From the NCBI GenBank assembly GCA_905250125.1, contig CAJNOL010000095.1:1-64000 (forward strand): a stretch of DNA of 64,000 nucleotides, given 5' to 3'. A program made the position numbers and the translations under genes. The notes beneath the pieces are model-generated. The model saw only the letters and a list, made by a program, of their open reading frames with translations, was not told where the DNA came from and ran no database searches. Origin of the DNA: Rotaria sordida (lineage: Eukaryota; Rotifera; Eurotatoria; Philodinida; Philodinidae). Shown piece by piece: positions 13,201-24,339 of this stretch (the first letter of the stretch is position 1; each line of letters opens with the position of its first letter).

Positions 13201-16200
13201 CACTTATGTGGACTAACTCATATACAAGACTCTTATCAATTTGGAATAATTATTACTTAACCCTTTATCCCCGATGATAGTTTTAGAAGAGTTAATGATA
13301 ATTTAACCAGAGAAATAGAGTATCGATTACTTACAACAAGATTACCAATGACAAATGTTAATAGAAAAAATGGAATACATGGCCATCCAACACATTCAAG
13401 GCATACCCACATTGATTCAATCCATTCACCACATAAGACACGAAAAACAATCCTTTAAAAAGAAAAAAAAAAGTAATTTTTTTCTTTATTTAAACTTATA
13501 AAACAACGTTACATAAATGCATGGAAAAAATCAAAAAAATTCCATCTTGGCATATCTTTACCGAATTTCTCTGCATATTTTTGACCAAATAACTATAAAT
13601 CACTAAGAATAAATTCATTAAAAATTTCATTCAATTTACCTGCATTCCCATAACAGCAAAAATAAATATTATAATACCAAGAACTAATGTTAAATTTCCT
13701 AAAGCTCCTATTGATTTACCAATAATTGATATAAGACGATTCAATGTTTGCCAAGATTTAGCCAATTTAAATACACGTAACTTAATAGAATATTTTTAAA
13801 AAATTTTATCAACAAAAAAAACCAGGAATTTTATTATAATTACTTACTAATCGAAATGAACGTAAAACACTTAAACCTTTTACACCAGCAAGACCTAATT
13901 CAACAACACTAACTGTAACAATAATTAAATCAAACACATTCCATCCATTTTTAAAAAATTTAGCTGGTGTCAATGCAATTATTTTTAGTATAGATTCAGT
14001 TGCAAATATACTTGTAAAAACATAATTGCCTACTGTTAAAATTCGTGTCATTTTTTCACTTTGACCAGGTTGATCAAGTGCCATGAATAATGTATTTAAT
14101 ATAATACATATTGTTATAAATAAATCAACAAATGCATCCAATATTAAAAAAGCAACAACAGCCTATAAAAACAAAAACATATATATAACTATTTTATGGA
14201 TTTGTTGTGAATGGGAGGAAGTATTTATGTTTATTAAATATTCTTTCTAAATGATGTTGACCATCTAATGAATATAATCTCGTTGAATATGTAATATCTT
14301 GAGAATTCTTTTAGAAGTGAAGAACAACTTAGAATTAATACATCCATAGAATCTTAACATATACTATTGAATGAATATCTTTAATGAATGAAATATTTTA
14401 GATAACTATTTAGTGATGAGGCCGATAAAAACCTGAAAAATCTACGATGAGACGCCTCACATATTTATTGCGCTTATCGCTTTTAATATTGAAGCACAGT
14501 GTTTTGAAAAATTATTAATTGATTTTTCCAGAAGAGCTCTTTGAACACGTCTGAAAAAGTTATATCGTTGAAACTAATATGTAATTTTTCCTGCGACGTT
14601 CCACGCCTATCATTGTAGCATCATACTTCAAATCCGATACAGACAAAACGCCTAATGAATAAAGTCTCTCAACTGACTAATCGTTGTTGAGTCAGAACTA
14701 TGTACCTCATGTAGATCCTAATGAACGATGAATATCCTGAAAAGAATTCGGCCCCTAAGCTTATCACTAAGGAAATATTGCATTTTTACAGTATTGTTTA
14801 ACTAAATACCATGTTCCCACTTAGAAGCACCAGGAAAACTAATTTTTGAATTTCCACTTAAAACTTTGCATAGAAGCAGGCCTTAATAAGAGTGTTTTAT
14901 TGTAAAAGTTTTAGATCTTTTGATTTGCTCCTGTGCTAGAATAAGAACGTTGAATCCGTTGATTTATAGGAAGGATGTTAAAGACACACTATTATCATGA
15001 CTGTATCTCACGACAGGAGCAACGAAAAGATCTGAAACTCTTATAATAAACTATTCTTGTTATGGCATGTTTCTGTGCAAAGTTTCAAATCGAACTTCAA
15101 AAATAAATTTTTCTGATGTTCCTAGGGAAGCCACATTATTGAGTTAAAAAATACCGTGGAAAGGCAATATTTTTGCAGCAGTAAACCTAGGCCCTGAACT
15201 CTTTTTAGGGTATGCATCGCTAATTAGTATTTACATGATGCACATAGTCTCAACTCAAAAGTGATTAATCAATTGGAGGACTCCCCTCGTAAGACATAAG
15301 TGTTTCATATTAATATCTAATAACAAGCTTGTTATACTGTTACGTACAAATCAATCTCCATGTACTATTTTTCTTCTTTCGAATCGAGATGGTATAATTT
15401 AATAAAACGTACCTGAAATTTTCGAAATATCGGCGATTCACAACTCCATTCCCAACAATAGATCCGTAGAAGTTTAAGTAATGCTGGATTACATTTATTG
15501 GTTGTATTCATATCTGAAATGACGATGTTTATATATGTCTTTTATAATCATACTGTAATTACCGTTCATGCTCATGCATAGTTAGTTGAAGATCACATTC
15601 AATGGGCATATACAAAGCTATAAACATGCATAAACAATAAATAATAAAAATCATGTGTGTTTTTGATGTTAATTTAAAGAGTGAGGATTGAAAGTGAAAG
15701 GAGGAAAAATGAACCAATGTAAGTTTTCTGGAATATATTACAATATGGCTCACCTTTTGATCGAATACTTGTTCTATCCGATTGTTGAGCAAGTAATACT
15801 TCAGTAATTGAAGCACATTTTTCATCAAATTTATCTTGATAAAGCTTTAAGATAAATTTTAGAAAAGAATGAATAAAAAATTTATTTTCTTTTTACTATA
15901 ATAGTTGAATCATTATCATTTTGATTTCGTTCTGATAAATAAGAAAAGCTACTTGTGTGTTGACTTTTTCTATCTTGATTTGCTGAATTTTGTTGTGTTT
16001 CATCAAAAACTGGTTTTGTTGTAACATCACTTGTTGCCGCATTAGGCAAAATAAGAGTTGACTCATCAGATTGAAATATTGATGATTGAGATGATCGTAT
16101 GTTATTTAATTCATTTTTCTAAAAATCTTGTTTTATTTAAAAAAAATTTTCAATTATTTACTTTTCCACTTTGGTCATGTTCAATAGAAACATCAGAATA

Positions 16201-19131
16201 GGAAATTTTTCGATTTGAATTTTCAAAACCTAGTGCATTTTCAACAGGTAAAAGTGCATGAGCTTCTAATGTTTTTTGTGCTTCTTCATTTTTTAGTTCA
16301 AGTTCATCTTCAATTTTACGTCTTTCACGTTCTTCATTTTCAGCTTCAACTTTTTTTTGTTGTTCTAGATAAGACATGGAGACAATAGCTAAGATTAAAT
16401 TAACCAAATAAAATGAACCAAAAAATATGACAACAACAAAATATAGAAAATGATAACGACCAGCTGCTGACAGTACCTAGATTAAAAAATATAATAAGAA
16501 TTTATAGAATTCTTTTTTTTTCCTTTTACTAATTGATAAAGATTTTCCCAATAATCTTGTGTCATTAATCGAAAACACGCAAGTATAGCCCAACCATAAC
16601 TATCAAAACTATACCAACAAAAATTCATATGAAAACAATAATAAATAAAATCTACCTTGTATATCCAAAATCAGGACTAAAAAACAAACAAAAGTTTGTT
16701 AAATTAGTAATTAAAAATAGAAACTTACTTTAGGCCTCGATCTTTCCAACAAATATAACCTGAAGGACATTTTGTACTTCCACTTGCATTACCACATAGA
16801 AGATAAATGTCATTTTCTTTATACCAATAAACTATAAAAGTAAAAATTGAAAATAAAATTATCAAGATGTGGCCTATTAAGAATGGAATTCTTAGAAAAT
16901 TCTATATTTTATCAACAGCCTTTCTACATAAAGTGACATTTTTTTATTGGATTTTTCGTTTGGTTCTTTACAACGTTCTATTTTTCAATGAAACGAAATT
17001 CAAAATTAATTTTTTTGTTAAGCAGTGTTTTCCATTGAATTTTATGAATGGTTTTGTCGGCCTCTTTCTTATTCATACAATATTTCAATCAATTATTCTT
17101 CCGAAACTAACTTTAATGAATTCATTTGAAATTTTTTACGCATAGTTCCATCTTCGAAAATCTTACATTTTTACTTATTCATCAAGGAATATTGATTATT
17201 TACCGTATGTAAAGCAAGTACCCTAATTGATTTGTTTTTCAAAAAACTAACGTTTTCTTCTATGAAGTGAAAAGTACAAAAATGCTAAAGATAGTTATAG
17301 ATATCAAGTTTCAATCTTATTGATTATCAATAATGTGATGATCAAGTCTTCAATCCTTTTGAGAAATTCGTTCGAGTTAGTTTCGGACGAATAATTGGAT
17401 AAGTGAAATACTACTGAGAAATGTGCAAAGTATTGAGAGATACTACATTGTTTATGTACTACCGGTTAAAAATGATTTCAATTATTCAATAATAACCAAT
17501 ATCCTTTTTAGTTTATATGAATAGCTAACGAATTTCTCACATCATTTAGACTAAAATTAGACATACATCATTTTCACATTTGCTCATCCATAAATATTAA
17601 TAAGTAATTAAACTTGTTGAAATTATCTTTTGAATTATGCACTTAGAAGAGAAGAACATAGATATGACTCAAAGTCATCACAGCTTGCCCTGCGAGTGCT
17701 AATCTCGGTCATGATCTATTCTCATGAATTCAACGTTAATTTTCTGATATAATAAATAATTTTCAACTAATCACGTCTGGACTCGGAAATTTTTCTATCA
17801 ATAGATTAATAGAAAAAATCTCTTCGTTTGATCGTAATAAATGATTTTTTAGCATACTTTCATTATTGATTTCGTTCAAATAGGCTTCATATGTCATATT
17901 AAATCCAATACTGAATAGATTAGAATTATTTAAAAAAGATTCATAAGTTGGCACACATTTTTGTCGAAGAACGCCCATATAAAGTTGTAATCCAATCTAT
18001 AATTAAAAGAACAATTTATCCAATATATTTTTTTCTTCTAAATCTCAAACCAAAGCAAATATAGAAAGAATAAAAGTTGATAAAACTGACACATCTCGTA
18101 AAGAAATAAAAGATTGTATTAAAGCACCAACAATTGTTTTTAAACCTATAATAATCAATTAATTAACAATCTATTAATTATAAATATAAAATAATATACC
18201 AGGTACAACTGCAACAGTTTTTAATGCTCTTAATACACGAAATGTTCGTAGTACTGCAATATTTCCCAAATCGATAAAAAATGTTACATATCTAAATATA
18301 ATCAAACAAAAAATTTAAAATAAAATATTTCTCATCTTTTTAATACATACGCAAGTGTAATTACAATAAAATCTAACCAATTCCATGGATCACGTAAATA
18401 TGTATATTTTTGTAGAATAAATCCTCGTGCAATACATTTTATTAATGCTTCAAGTGTGTAAATCGTTGTAAAAATATATCTATTTATTTCAAATAGAAAA
18501 TAAAACATAATATTATTAAGAATAAATTAAAAGAGTATCACCTACTCATTCACTTCCGGTACATTTTTAAGTGTCATAAATACACAATTAGTTAAAATAG
18601 TAAGCATAACTAATGTACTAAAAAGTGAATGTGTTAATATACGTATAGCTAAACGTCGAAAACAATTAAATGGAGAAAATATGAAAAAAGCTGATGTTGC
18701 ACTAAATCGAAATATTGTTTTATTTCGATTGATAACCACAAATGCCTATGATTTCAAAAATGTAAAAAAAAAAACCTTTTTTTTTCTTATAAGATGAAAT
18801 TATCAACAATTATACATACATAGTCTGTACGATAATAAGAATCGATTTCTTCAATTGGTTTTCCAATAAGTTCAGGCGGAAATCTATGTTGTAAAACTCG
18901 TGGTAATGTTTGTCCAACGGCCAATTCTTTATTAGGCACTCGTTTAAGACCAATGGGTTCATCTTTTGATGATTTAATCATACACCGACGTTCATTATTA
19001 TCGTTCTCACATATTGCTTGTCGTTCTAGTCGTTCAGAAGCAATACGTTCAACTTCTTCTTGTCGATAACGTTCAATACGTCGAAATGATTCATGCGTAA
19101 ATTCGCGAAAGACAATCGACTTGTAGTTCAT
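4270..19131 (-). CDS. NaV1: Voltage-gated sodium channel alpha subunit (Nav1/para type)
   Basis: Thirty exons, numbered from the 5' end (high coordinates), give about 1,815 aa with four six-helix domains. The start is the ATG at 19129-19131; an in-frame GTG slightly upstream is not needed. Domain I begins with [14 protein letters not shown] and [12 protein letters not shown]. The pore residues form DEKA: D in [10 protein letters not shown] in LCGEWIES, K in ATFKGW, A in CTTAGW. S4 segments are arginine-rich ([21 protein letters not shown]). The III-IV linker has [18 protein letters not shown], the fast-inactivation latch (MFM as in arthropod para). The C-tail keeps the EF-hand-like part ([13 protein letters not shown]) but I see no IQ motif. 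Splice joins are clean except after exon 6 (near 17775) and between exons 11 and 12 (I-II linker, near 15843-15897). It carries sodium current for action potentials in the plasma membrane. Confidence 0.96.
5699..8646 (-). other. Large sodium-channel intron (DIV S1-S2)
   Basis: This intron of about 2.9 kb separates the exon ending in the DIV S1 region from the exon starting at FTIECFMK. It is AT-rich. A ctctct run sits near 7122-7138. I found no supported gene; the ORFs across it lack family features. Confidence 0.75.
9311..10764 (-). other. Sodium-channel intron in the domain III pore loop
   Basis: The intron divides the domain III pore region directly before the exon encoding ATFKGW, which holds the lysine of DEKA. 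A locally GC-richer stretch with repeated GCCGCGAC-like words occurs near 10340-10625, possibly a decayed repeat. No coding region is supported. Confidence 0.6.
12209..13212. repeat. Foldback element, about 1 kb, in a sodium-channel intron
   Basis: Two arms, about 12209-12676 and 12727-13212, are inverted and diverged copies of each other. The ends read CCACATAAGTG on the left and CACTTATGTGG on the right. The inner arm boundaries are CAAAGCGTTCGT and ACGAACGCTTTG, around a loop of about 50 bp. There is no coding capacity and I cannot see a clear target duplication. It lies in the intron between the exons ending 13335 and starting 12096. Confidence 0.8.
14679..15266. repeat. Foldback element, family shared with 43.0-43.4 kb
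   Basis: Inverted arms of about 270 bp (about 14679-14965 and 15000-15266) flank a short loop. Shared marks include CATGTAGATCCTAATGA on the left and the inverse near 15210-15250, and AGATCTTTTGATTTGCTCCTG against its inverse near 15020. A related, truncated copy lies in a DHX9 intron at 43005-43425. It sits in the intron before the domain II exon. Confidence 0.75.
16656..16676 (-). other. 21-nt microexon of the sodium channel
   Basis: This exon is flanked by an AG acceptor and a GTAGAT donor. With neighbouring phases it encodes the core of NPDFGYTS, which matches the conserved NPxYGYTS just before the domain I pore of Nav channels. It is needed to keep the frame between the exons at 16729-16831 and 16530-16608. 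Confidence 0.85.
16832..17774 (-). other. Sodium-channel intron, domain I S5-P loop
   Basis: About 0.9 kb of AT-rich DNA between the S5 exon and the exon starting at YWYKEND. The upstream donor is ambiguous, since the variable extracellular loop gives no alignment guide. I see no gene in it. Confidence 0.6.
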
Positions 19132-21625
19132 CCTGATTATCAACACTTATATCTGTTCATAGATATTTTATTCAACACTAATAAATAATAAAAAATAAAA
19201 TATTGCTCTTCTACTTCGATATTAACAATTCATATAATTCGCTTTATGATTTCCTCGGGAAATGTTGATGAAAAAATAATAAGTCGTTTCTGAGAGAAAT
19301 CCAAAACACGGCTAAGTCTCAAATAAAATCATAGTTTACTTATAAGATTTTTTTTCTGTGCATCTAAACTTATTTATCCGTATCCTATACCTTGAAATCT
19401 ATACGTCTAAGTATATATATATATATATATCTTTTTCTATAAGTTATGACAAATGCCTAAAGCTAGCACACATGTCGAACTTGAAAGTTGAATTCAATTA
19501 TTCAAGAGTTTTTAAAAAAATGCCCACATAACTAACCGCTTGTATCCGTGTCGTGGCGTCGGATCACTATGCACTTTTCGAAGAGTCACGACCCATAGTC
19601 GTCTATTGTGTACATAATAAAGTCTATTCTTTTTTATGTTTTGACACTACTGGAAAGGATGTACAGATTCAGACGTATAGAAAAGGAGTATAGAATAAGA
19701 CGTACAAAAGAACAAATACAATAGAACGTATAGAAAGGGCATGTATAAAAAACATCAAGAGGAGCTATAGAAACGACATAAGTCTCAGCAAACCAAGAAA
19801 GATTGGATATTTTTTTTATTGTTTCCGGTCGACATGATAAACCAGATGGGCTGTGACAATTATATATATATATAAGCAATATTCTAACTTTGAACCTCAA
19901 ATTTTTGATTATTTTTTTGCATGCCTTGACTCATCAGACGATAAGTATCAGATTAGATTAATATTTAAGACACAAGTTATACTTCGAGATATACATTTCA
20001 ATGTAAATCTATTCAAATAATACAAAATATTGATAAATTATATTAAAATTTATTGTGATGTTTAGGTCGATTGAAGTATGTTTTTGAATTTTATAGTCAC
20101 ATTTCATTAAAGTTTCATCGATTTTAATCGACTAATAAAGTTTAATCAATTAAAACTGATTATTTATAGGTTCGGTTCAGTAGATTAAAATCAATTAAAT
20201 TTCAATAACCGTATAAAATCGATTGCAAATCAAGTAGTCTGTTTAAAATCAGATTATAATTAAGCATATCGCTAGTTTAGCTCATCAACAGGAATTTGCC
20301 GGTCTTGTGCCGATGTATGGTTACTATCAATCTATTTGTCTATTCATGTTAAAAAGTTTTATTTTTATTCTACAAAATGTCTTTATCTTGCTATCTTCAT
20401 TCGTAAACAAAGAATGTTGACGATAATAAATAACTTTGACAAAAATAACAAGCCAAACTATCTTTGTGAAAAACTTTTGCTGGATGAACAGCTCATGGAC
20501 TGAGGTGTTTTTGAAGGAAAAGTCATGTATGGGCCGGATCAAAGTTCTTTGAGCGCACGAGATTTATCATGAAACTCATCAATCATCGAACATAGCTAAC
20601 ATTTAGTCCATTAATCTAATTGAATGAAAAAACAAAGAATAGATCTGCTGTATTTGTTTATGATTAGAGAGTATGTATATGCATTTATCTTAACTAACTG
20701 ATCTGTCTGAAAGTATAGAAGAAGATATACATTATGTACATAATAACATTTCCTTTTTCTTTCTGTGTACCTATATATTCTTGTTAGAGAGACTATGGCA
20801 AGATAATCGATCGACCGAAATTGATCTCTTTCTTATGGTGTTTGTCGTTCTATGCTTATCCGTCAATTTGAGAGATGATCAGACAATCTCGTTTCTTAAG
20901 TCTCAAATTTCATCAAATAAAAATGAAATTTAAAATCAGTAAATAATAACAGATTAAATGTTAAACAGATACTTTTGACACAATTCTTTCGTTTTTTTTT
21001 TTTATTATAAATATAGGATATAAGATAATTATAGGCCTGGTTGCACATACAGACAAAAATGTTTATTTTATTAAAGAAAGTATCATTTGTTAATTTTTCT
21101 GTCGGATATTTTTTTAGCTTTATTAGTCTAATTTGTTAACCTTTCATGGGACAATTAAAATATTCAATACCAAAAAAATATGTTTATTTTATTTTCCATA
21201 ATGAGTGATATTAATCTGTTAATGGTATGCGTACATAGCAGTACCCAAGCAATATCTGGTTCCACTATCTTTTCCTTTCGTCTCTTATTATTTGAAGATA
21301 AAACTTGATAAAAACTGAAAAATGACTGTAACATAATTATAGGCCTTCTTTCGAAAAATAAGCGTTTTCTATACTTTTACAATGTGCTAAACCGTCACTT
21401 TTACCATTTATTGTAGTATTCACTTCTTTTTAACTTCTCCATTCTATCCAAAGTTTAGTTGGAGTTATTTTGCTTCAAAACTTCAAGATGTAATGTACTC
21501 TCGGAATTTTGACCCTTTTTCGAGTCAAAATCTGTTGTAAAGCTAATTTTTTTGTGAGTTCGATTCGTTCGAAATCTACAATATTAAATCATATTTCTTG
21601 AAATGATCTATCAGAATCAAAGCTG

Positions 21626-21741
21626 AGGGTGTGGGTGGATGTGGATGTGAGTGGGTGTGGGCGTGGGTGTCGGTGTGGATGTAAATTGGGATGGGTGATT
21701 GTGCGACGATGTCCTCAATATCAACGCACACCCACACCCTA
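21626..21741. repeat. Telomere-like G-rich/C-rich inverted patch
   Basis: The left end is AGGGTGTGGGTG, followed by many GTGTGGG and GGATGTG variants. The right end is CACCCACACCCT, its exact inverse. The unit resembles TGTGGG, which I recall as the bdelloid telomeric repeat. A 12-bp terminal inverted repeat suggests a discrete short element or a head-to-head telomeric relic. Confidence 0.7.
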
Positions 21742-22230
21742 AAAGATGATTCGTTTGTAGCTGATTGATCATTGATAATTGTCGTCGATGTAGTTGAAGA
21801 CGACGAACTATAGAAGAAAGTTTAATTGAACACTGCAGTTCGGCGATTGAAAATAATATTAAAAAGCAGCTTATACTTTTGTCATACGAAATAAGTTATT
21901 AATACCGTATTAGAACTAATCTTCAACCTTTAAAAAAAATAAATATTCGTCAGTCTGTTTAAAAGTTAAATAAACAAAAATCAATTAGAGCAACAAAAAG
22001 ATGTTTTTACTGATTGTGAATAGTATTTTTCATTGGATGCTTTAAGTTTCTATCTACCGTATTCTATCTCCGAATAATTCCTATTATTTAAACTATATTA
22101 TGAATAAGAATCAATTACAATGATCAATTGAAACAATCAAAATACTCGAAAATCATTATGAGTAGTTAATCCTGTCTCACTCGATTATGATACACGCGTT
22201 GTCTGTGTTAGCTTCCATTTCGTTGATATC

Positions 22231-22562
22231 CCATGTCATAAAAACCGGCGGTTAACCGCGGTTTTACCGATCCGGTTACCGGTTACCGTCGCTAAGATTT
22301 ACCGCCGGTTTTTATGGATACTGCGGTTTATCGCTAAAATGAACCGGTTTACCGGATCGTCAATAAACTTTGATATTTCATTGCTTTAAATCATTGATTT
22401 TGCTGTTTTAAATGTTTTTTTCTTCTATCTTCCTATGTCATAAAAATGCTCAGAAAAATCTCCGGTCTACCGCGGTTTTACCGGTCCGATTACCAGCTCC
22501 CATTACTGTAATTTACCGTGGTTTACCACTAAAAACTGTCCGGTATTTACGGTATGATATGA
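22231..22562. repeat. ACCGGTTT-rich repeat, two tandem partial copies
   Basis: Two copies begin with ATGTCATAAAAA at about 22233 and 22434, a spacing near 201 bp, and run through AACCGCGGTTTTACCG words and many CCGGTT/ACCGG steps in both orientations. It resembles non-autonomous hAT-like elements with CCGG-rich palindromic ends in other animals, but I cannot define a target duplication. Confidence 0.6.
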
Positions 22563-22846
22563 AATATATAAGAAATGACTTTGATGGCTAATGAATACAT
22601 CTCTAAATCTATCCTTTCAGCAAGGAGATGTGTATTTTTTTCTTTTCTAAGCAAGAACAAAGATACGTAAAAGTAAAAACAAAGTATATGATGCTTTTTG
22701 TACATGAAAGAAAGAAAACAACGCTCATCATTTCACAGGCAGTCTCGGCTTATCAAACATATTTTATACTCGTCGGCACAGTACAAATAAAAAAACATAT
22801 GTAAGGTGCGGGAAATGCAAAATTTGAGTGAATTTTTTTCTCGTTC

Positions 22847-22946
22847 NNNNNNNNNNNNNNNNNNNNNNNNNNNNNNNNNNNNNNNNNNNNNNNNNNNNNN
22901 NNNNNNNNNNNNNNNNNNNNNNNNNNNNNNNNNNNNNNNNNNNNNN
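22847..22946. other. Assembly gap of 100 N
   Basis: Exactly 100 undetermined bases, a conventional size for a gap of unknown length. DNA on the left is a dispersed repeat fragment; on the right is a short acidic reading frame. Confidence 0.99.
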
Positions 22947-23034
22947 ATCTGATCGAGTTATTGAGGAAATCGAGGAAGAATTGGTCGATGAAGACGAAGA
23001 AGTTGATTCGGTAGAAGAAGAGATGAACGATTAA
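22947..23034 (+). pseudogene. C-terminal end of an acidic reading frame cut by the gap
   Basis: From the gap edge the frame reads about 28 codons to a TAA, including EEIEEELVDEDEEVDSVEEE. The run of GAA/GAT/GAC codons is unlike the AT-rich spacer and looks like the acidic tail of a coding exon whose body lies in or beyond the gap. It could be a host gene end or a transposon gene. Too short to name. Confidence 0.35.
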
Positions 23035-24339
23035 CAATATATTTTGCTCACCTTTTTTCATTCCTTGGTCGTTATTAAAAGAATGAAATTTAAGATATTG
23101 CTCTTCTGATCATAAATATTTGTGAAATATGATGTGTGTATCGTAAGTTAACAATGTAATAACTTATGAAAGTAATATCGTGCAATCGGTAGTAGTAGGA
23201 TTCTGATAGGAAAAGCGTAGCTCTATATTTAAAAAAAGTACTGTCAATTGATTCGTCATTATCGAAAGCATCAGTAATGATAGTTTGAAAAATATTTTGG
23301 ACAAGGTAAAATTGACAAAAACTCGATCAAATACCGTTAGTATTTTGCTTATAACTTTTGACCAAATCGAGATAAAAATTTCGGCATTTTGCAGATTTGT
23401 AGAGCTTGAGCTGGCGATTCTAGTCCACTCCTCAAAGTTTAAAATTGATCCTATCTTCATAGAGTAATAGGCTACTCTTTCAAGGGGACCATGGATCACT
23501 AGTTACTAATGTAATGAATCTCAACAATTTTATATGAATAGATGCGTCGGATATACCTCTTTCCAACGGTGAAAATCGCAGCTTTCTATCTTGTGCCTAT
23601 CAAAAGTTATTCAAAAAATACCCACCCGCCTTCTTTTTTTGGAATGGGCAGTAGTTCATCACTTTTAATTATCTCGGGTAAAAGATGGAGGTCAAATCAT
23701 CAAAATTACCGTTCTGTGGAGCTTATTGAAGATGCACCAAAACTCACATTAAAGATTCTCGAGACAAGGATCTCGTTAACAAAGTTCGAATGAATTTCTA
23801 GCGGCTCGCCGTTCTCTAGAACATCGCGGCACAAACTATAAATTTTGTTACAGCAAAAACACTCAAAGTATGGAGGTCTAATGCGTACGCGATCGACTAC
23901 ATGAACGCTATGCTTCGCAGCACATTAAATTGACTTTCGTAAATGCTTGTGTCGTATCGATCGATATTTTTTTCTCTTTGCACATAAAGAAATATCCAAC
24001 ATTGTTCGAAATATACGAATAAAACATATTTCTATTAAAAAGATATTCAGCTTCTCATAGTCAATCTTCATCGAAAGCCAAAAAGTATATGTCAGACGAA
24101 CTTTCACAAAAAGAAAATTACATCGCATTTAAACAAAAAACATCATTAGCCTGAATCATTGAAGAATTTTGGTAACTATAGATACTTCATGATTTTATTT
24201 ATTCAATGAATGCGAACTATGTTCTAGCTTGAAGTCTATTAAAATTCGTAGTTAATGTGTACTGAAAATCATAAGAGGAAAAAAAAAGAATCATATTTGT
24301 CTAAATTGTAGAAATAATATGTTTATAAGTAATATCTAT

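Larger units (their letters stand above)
19132..24339. other. Spacer upstream of the sodium channel
   Basis: About 5.2 kb between the 5' end of the sodium-channel coding region and the 3' end of the CYP-lipoxygenase gene. It should contain the sodium-channel promoter and any 5' untranslated exons, which I cannot place. A (AT)n run occurs near 19414-19432. Repeats and the N gap are listed separately. Small ORFs in 19.6-20.5 and 23.1-24.1 kb have no family features. Confidence 0.6.

Noticed and set aside
19129..19146. GTG at 19146 as sodium-channel start
   Set aside because: The ATG at 19129-19131 is in the same frame and is the ordinary eukaryotic start.
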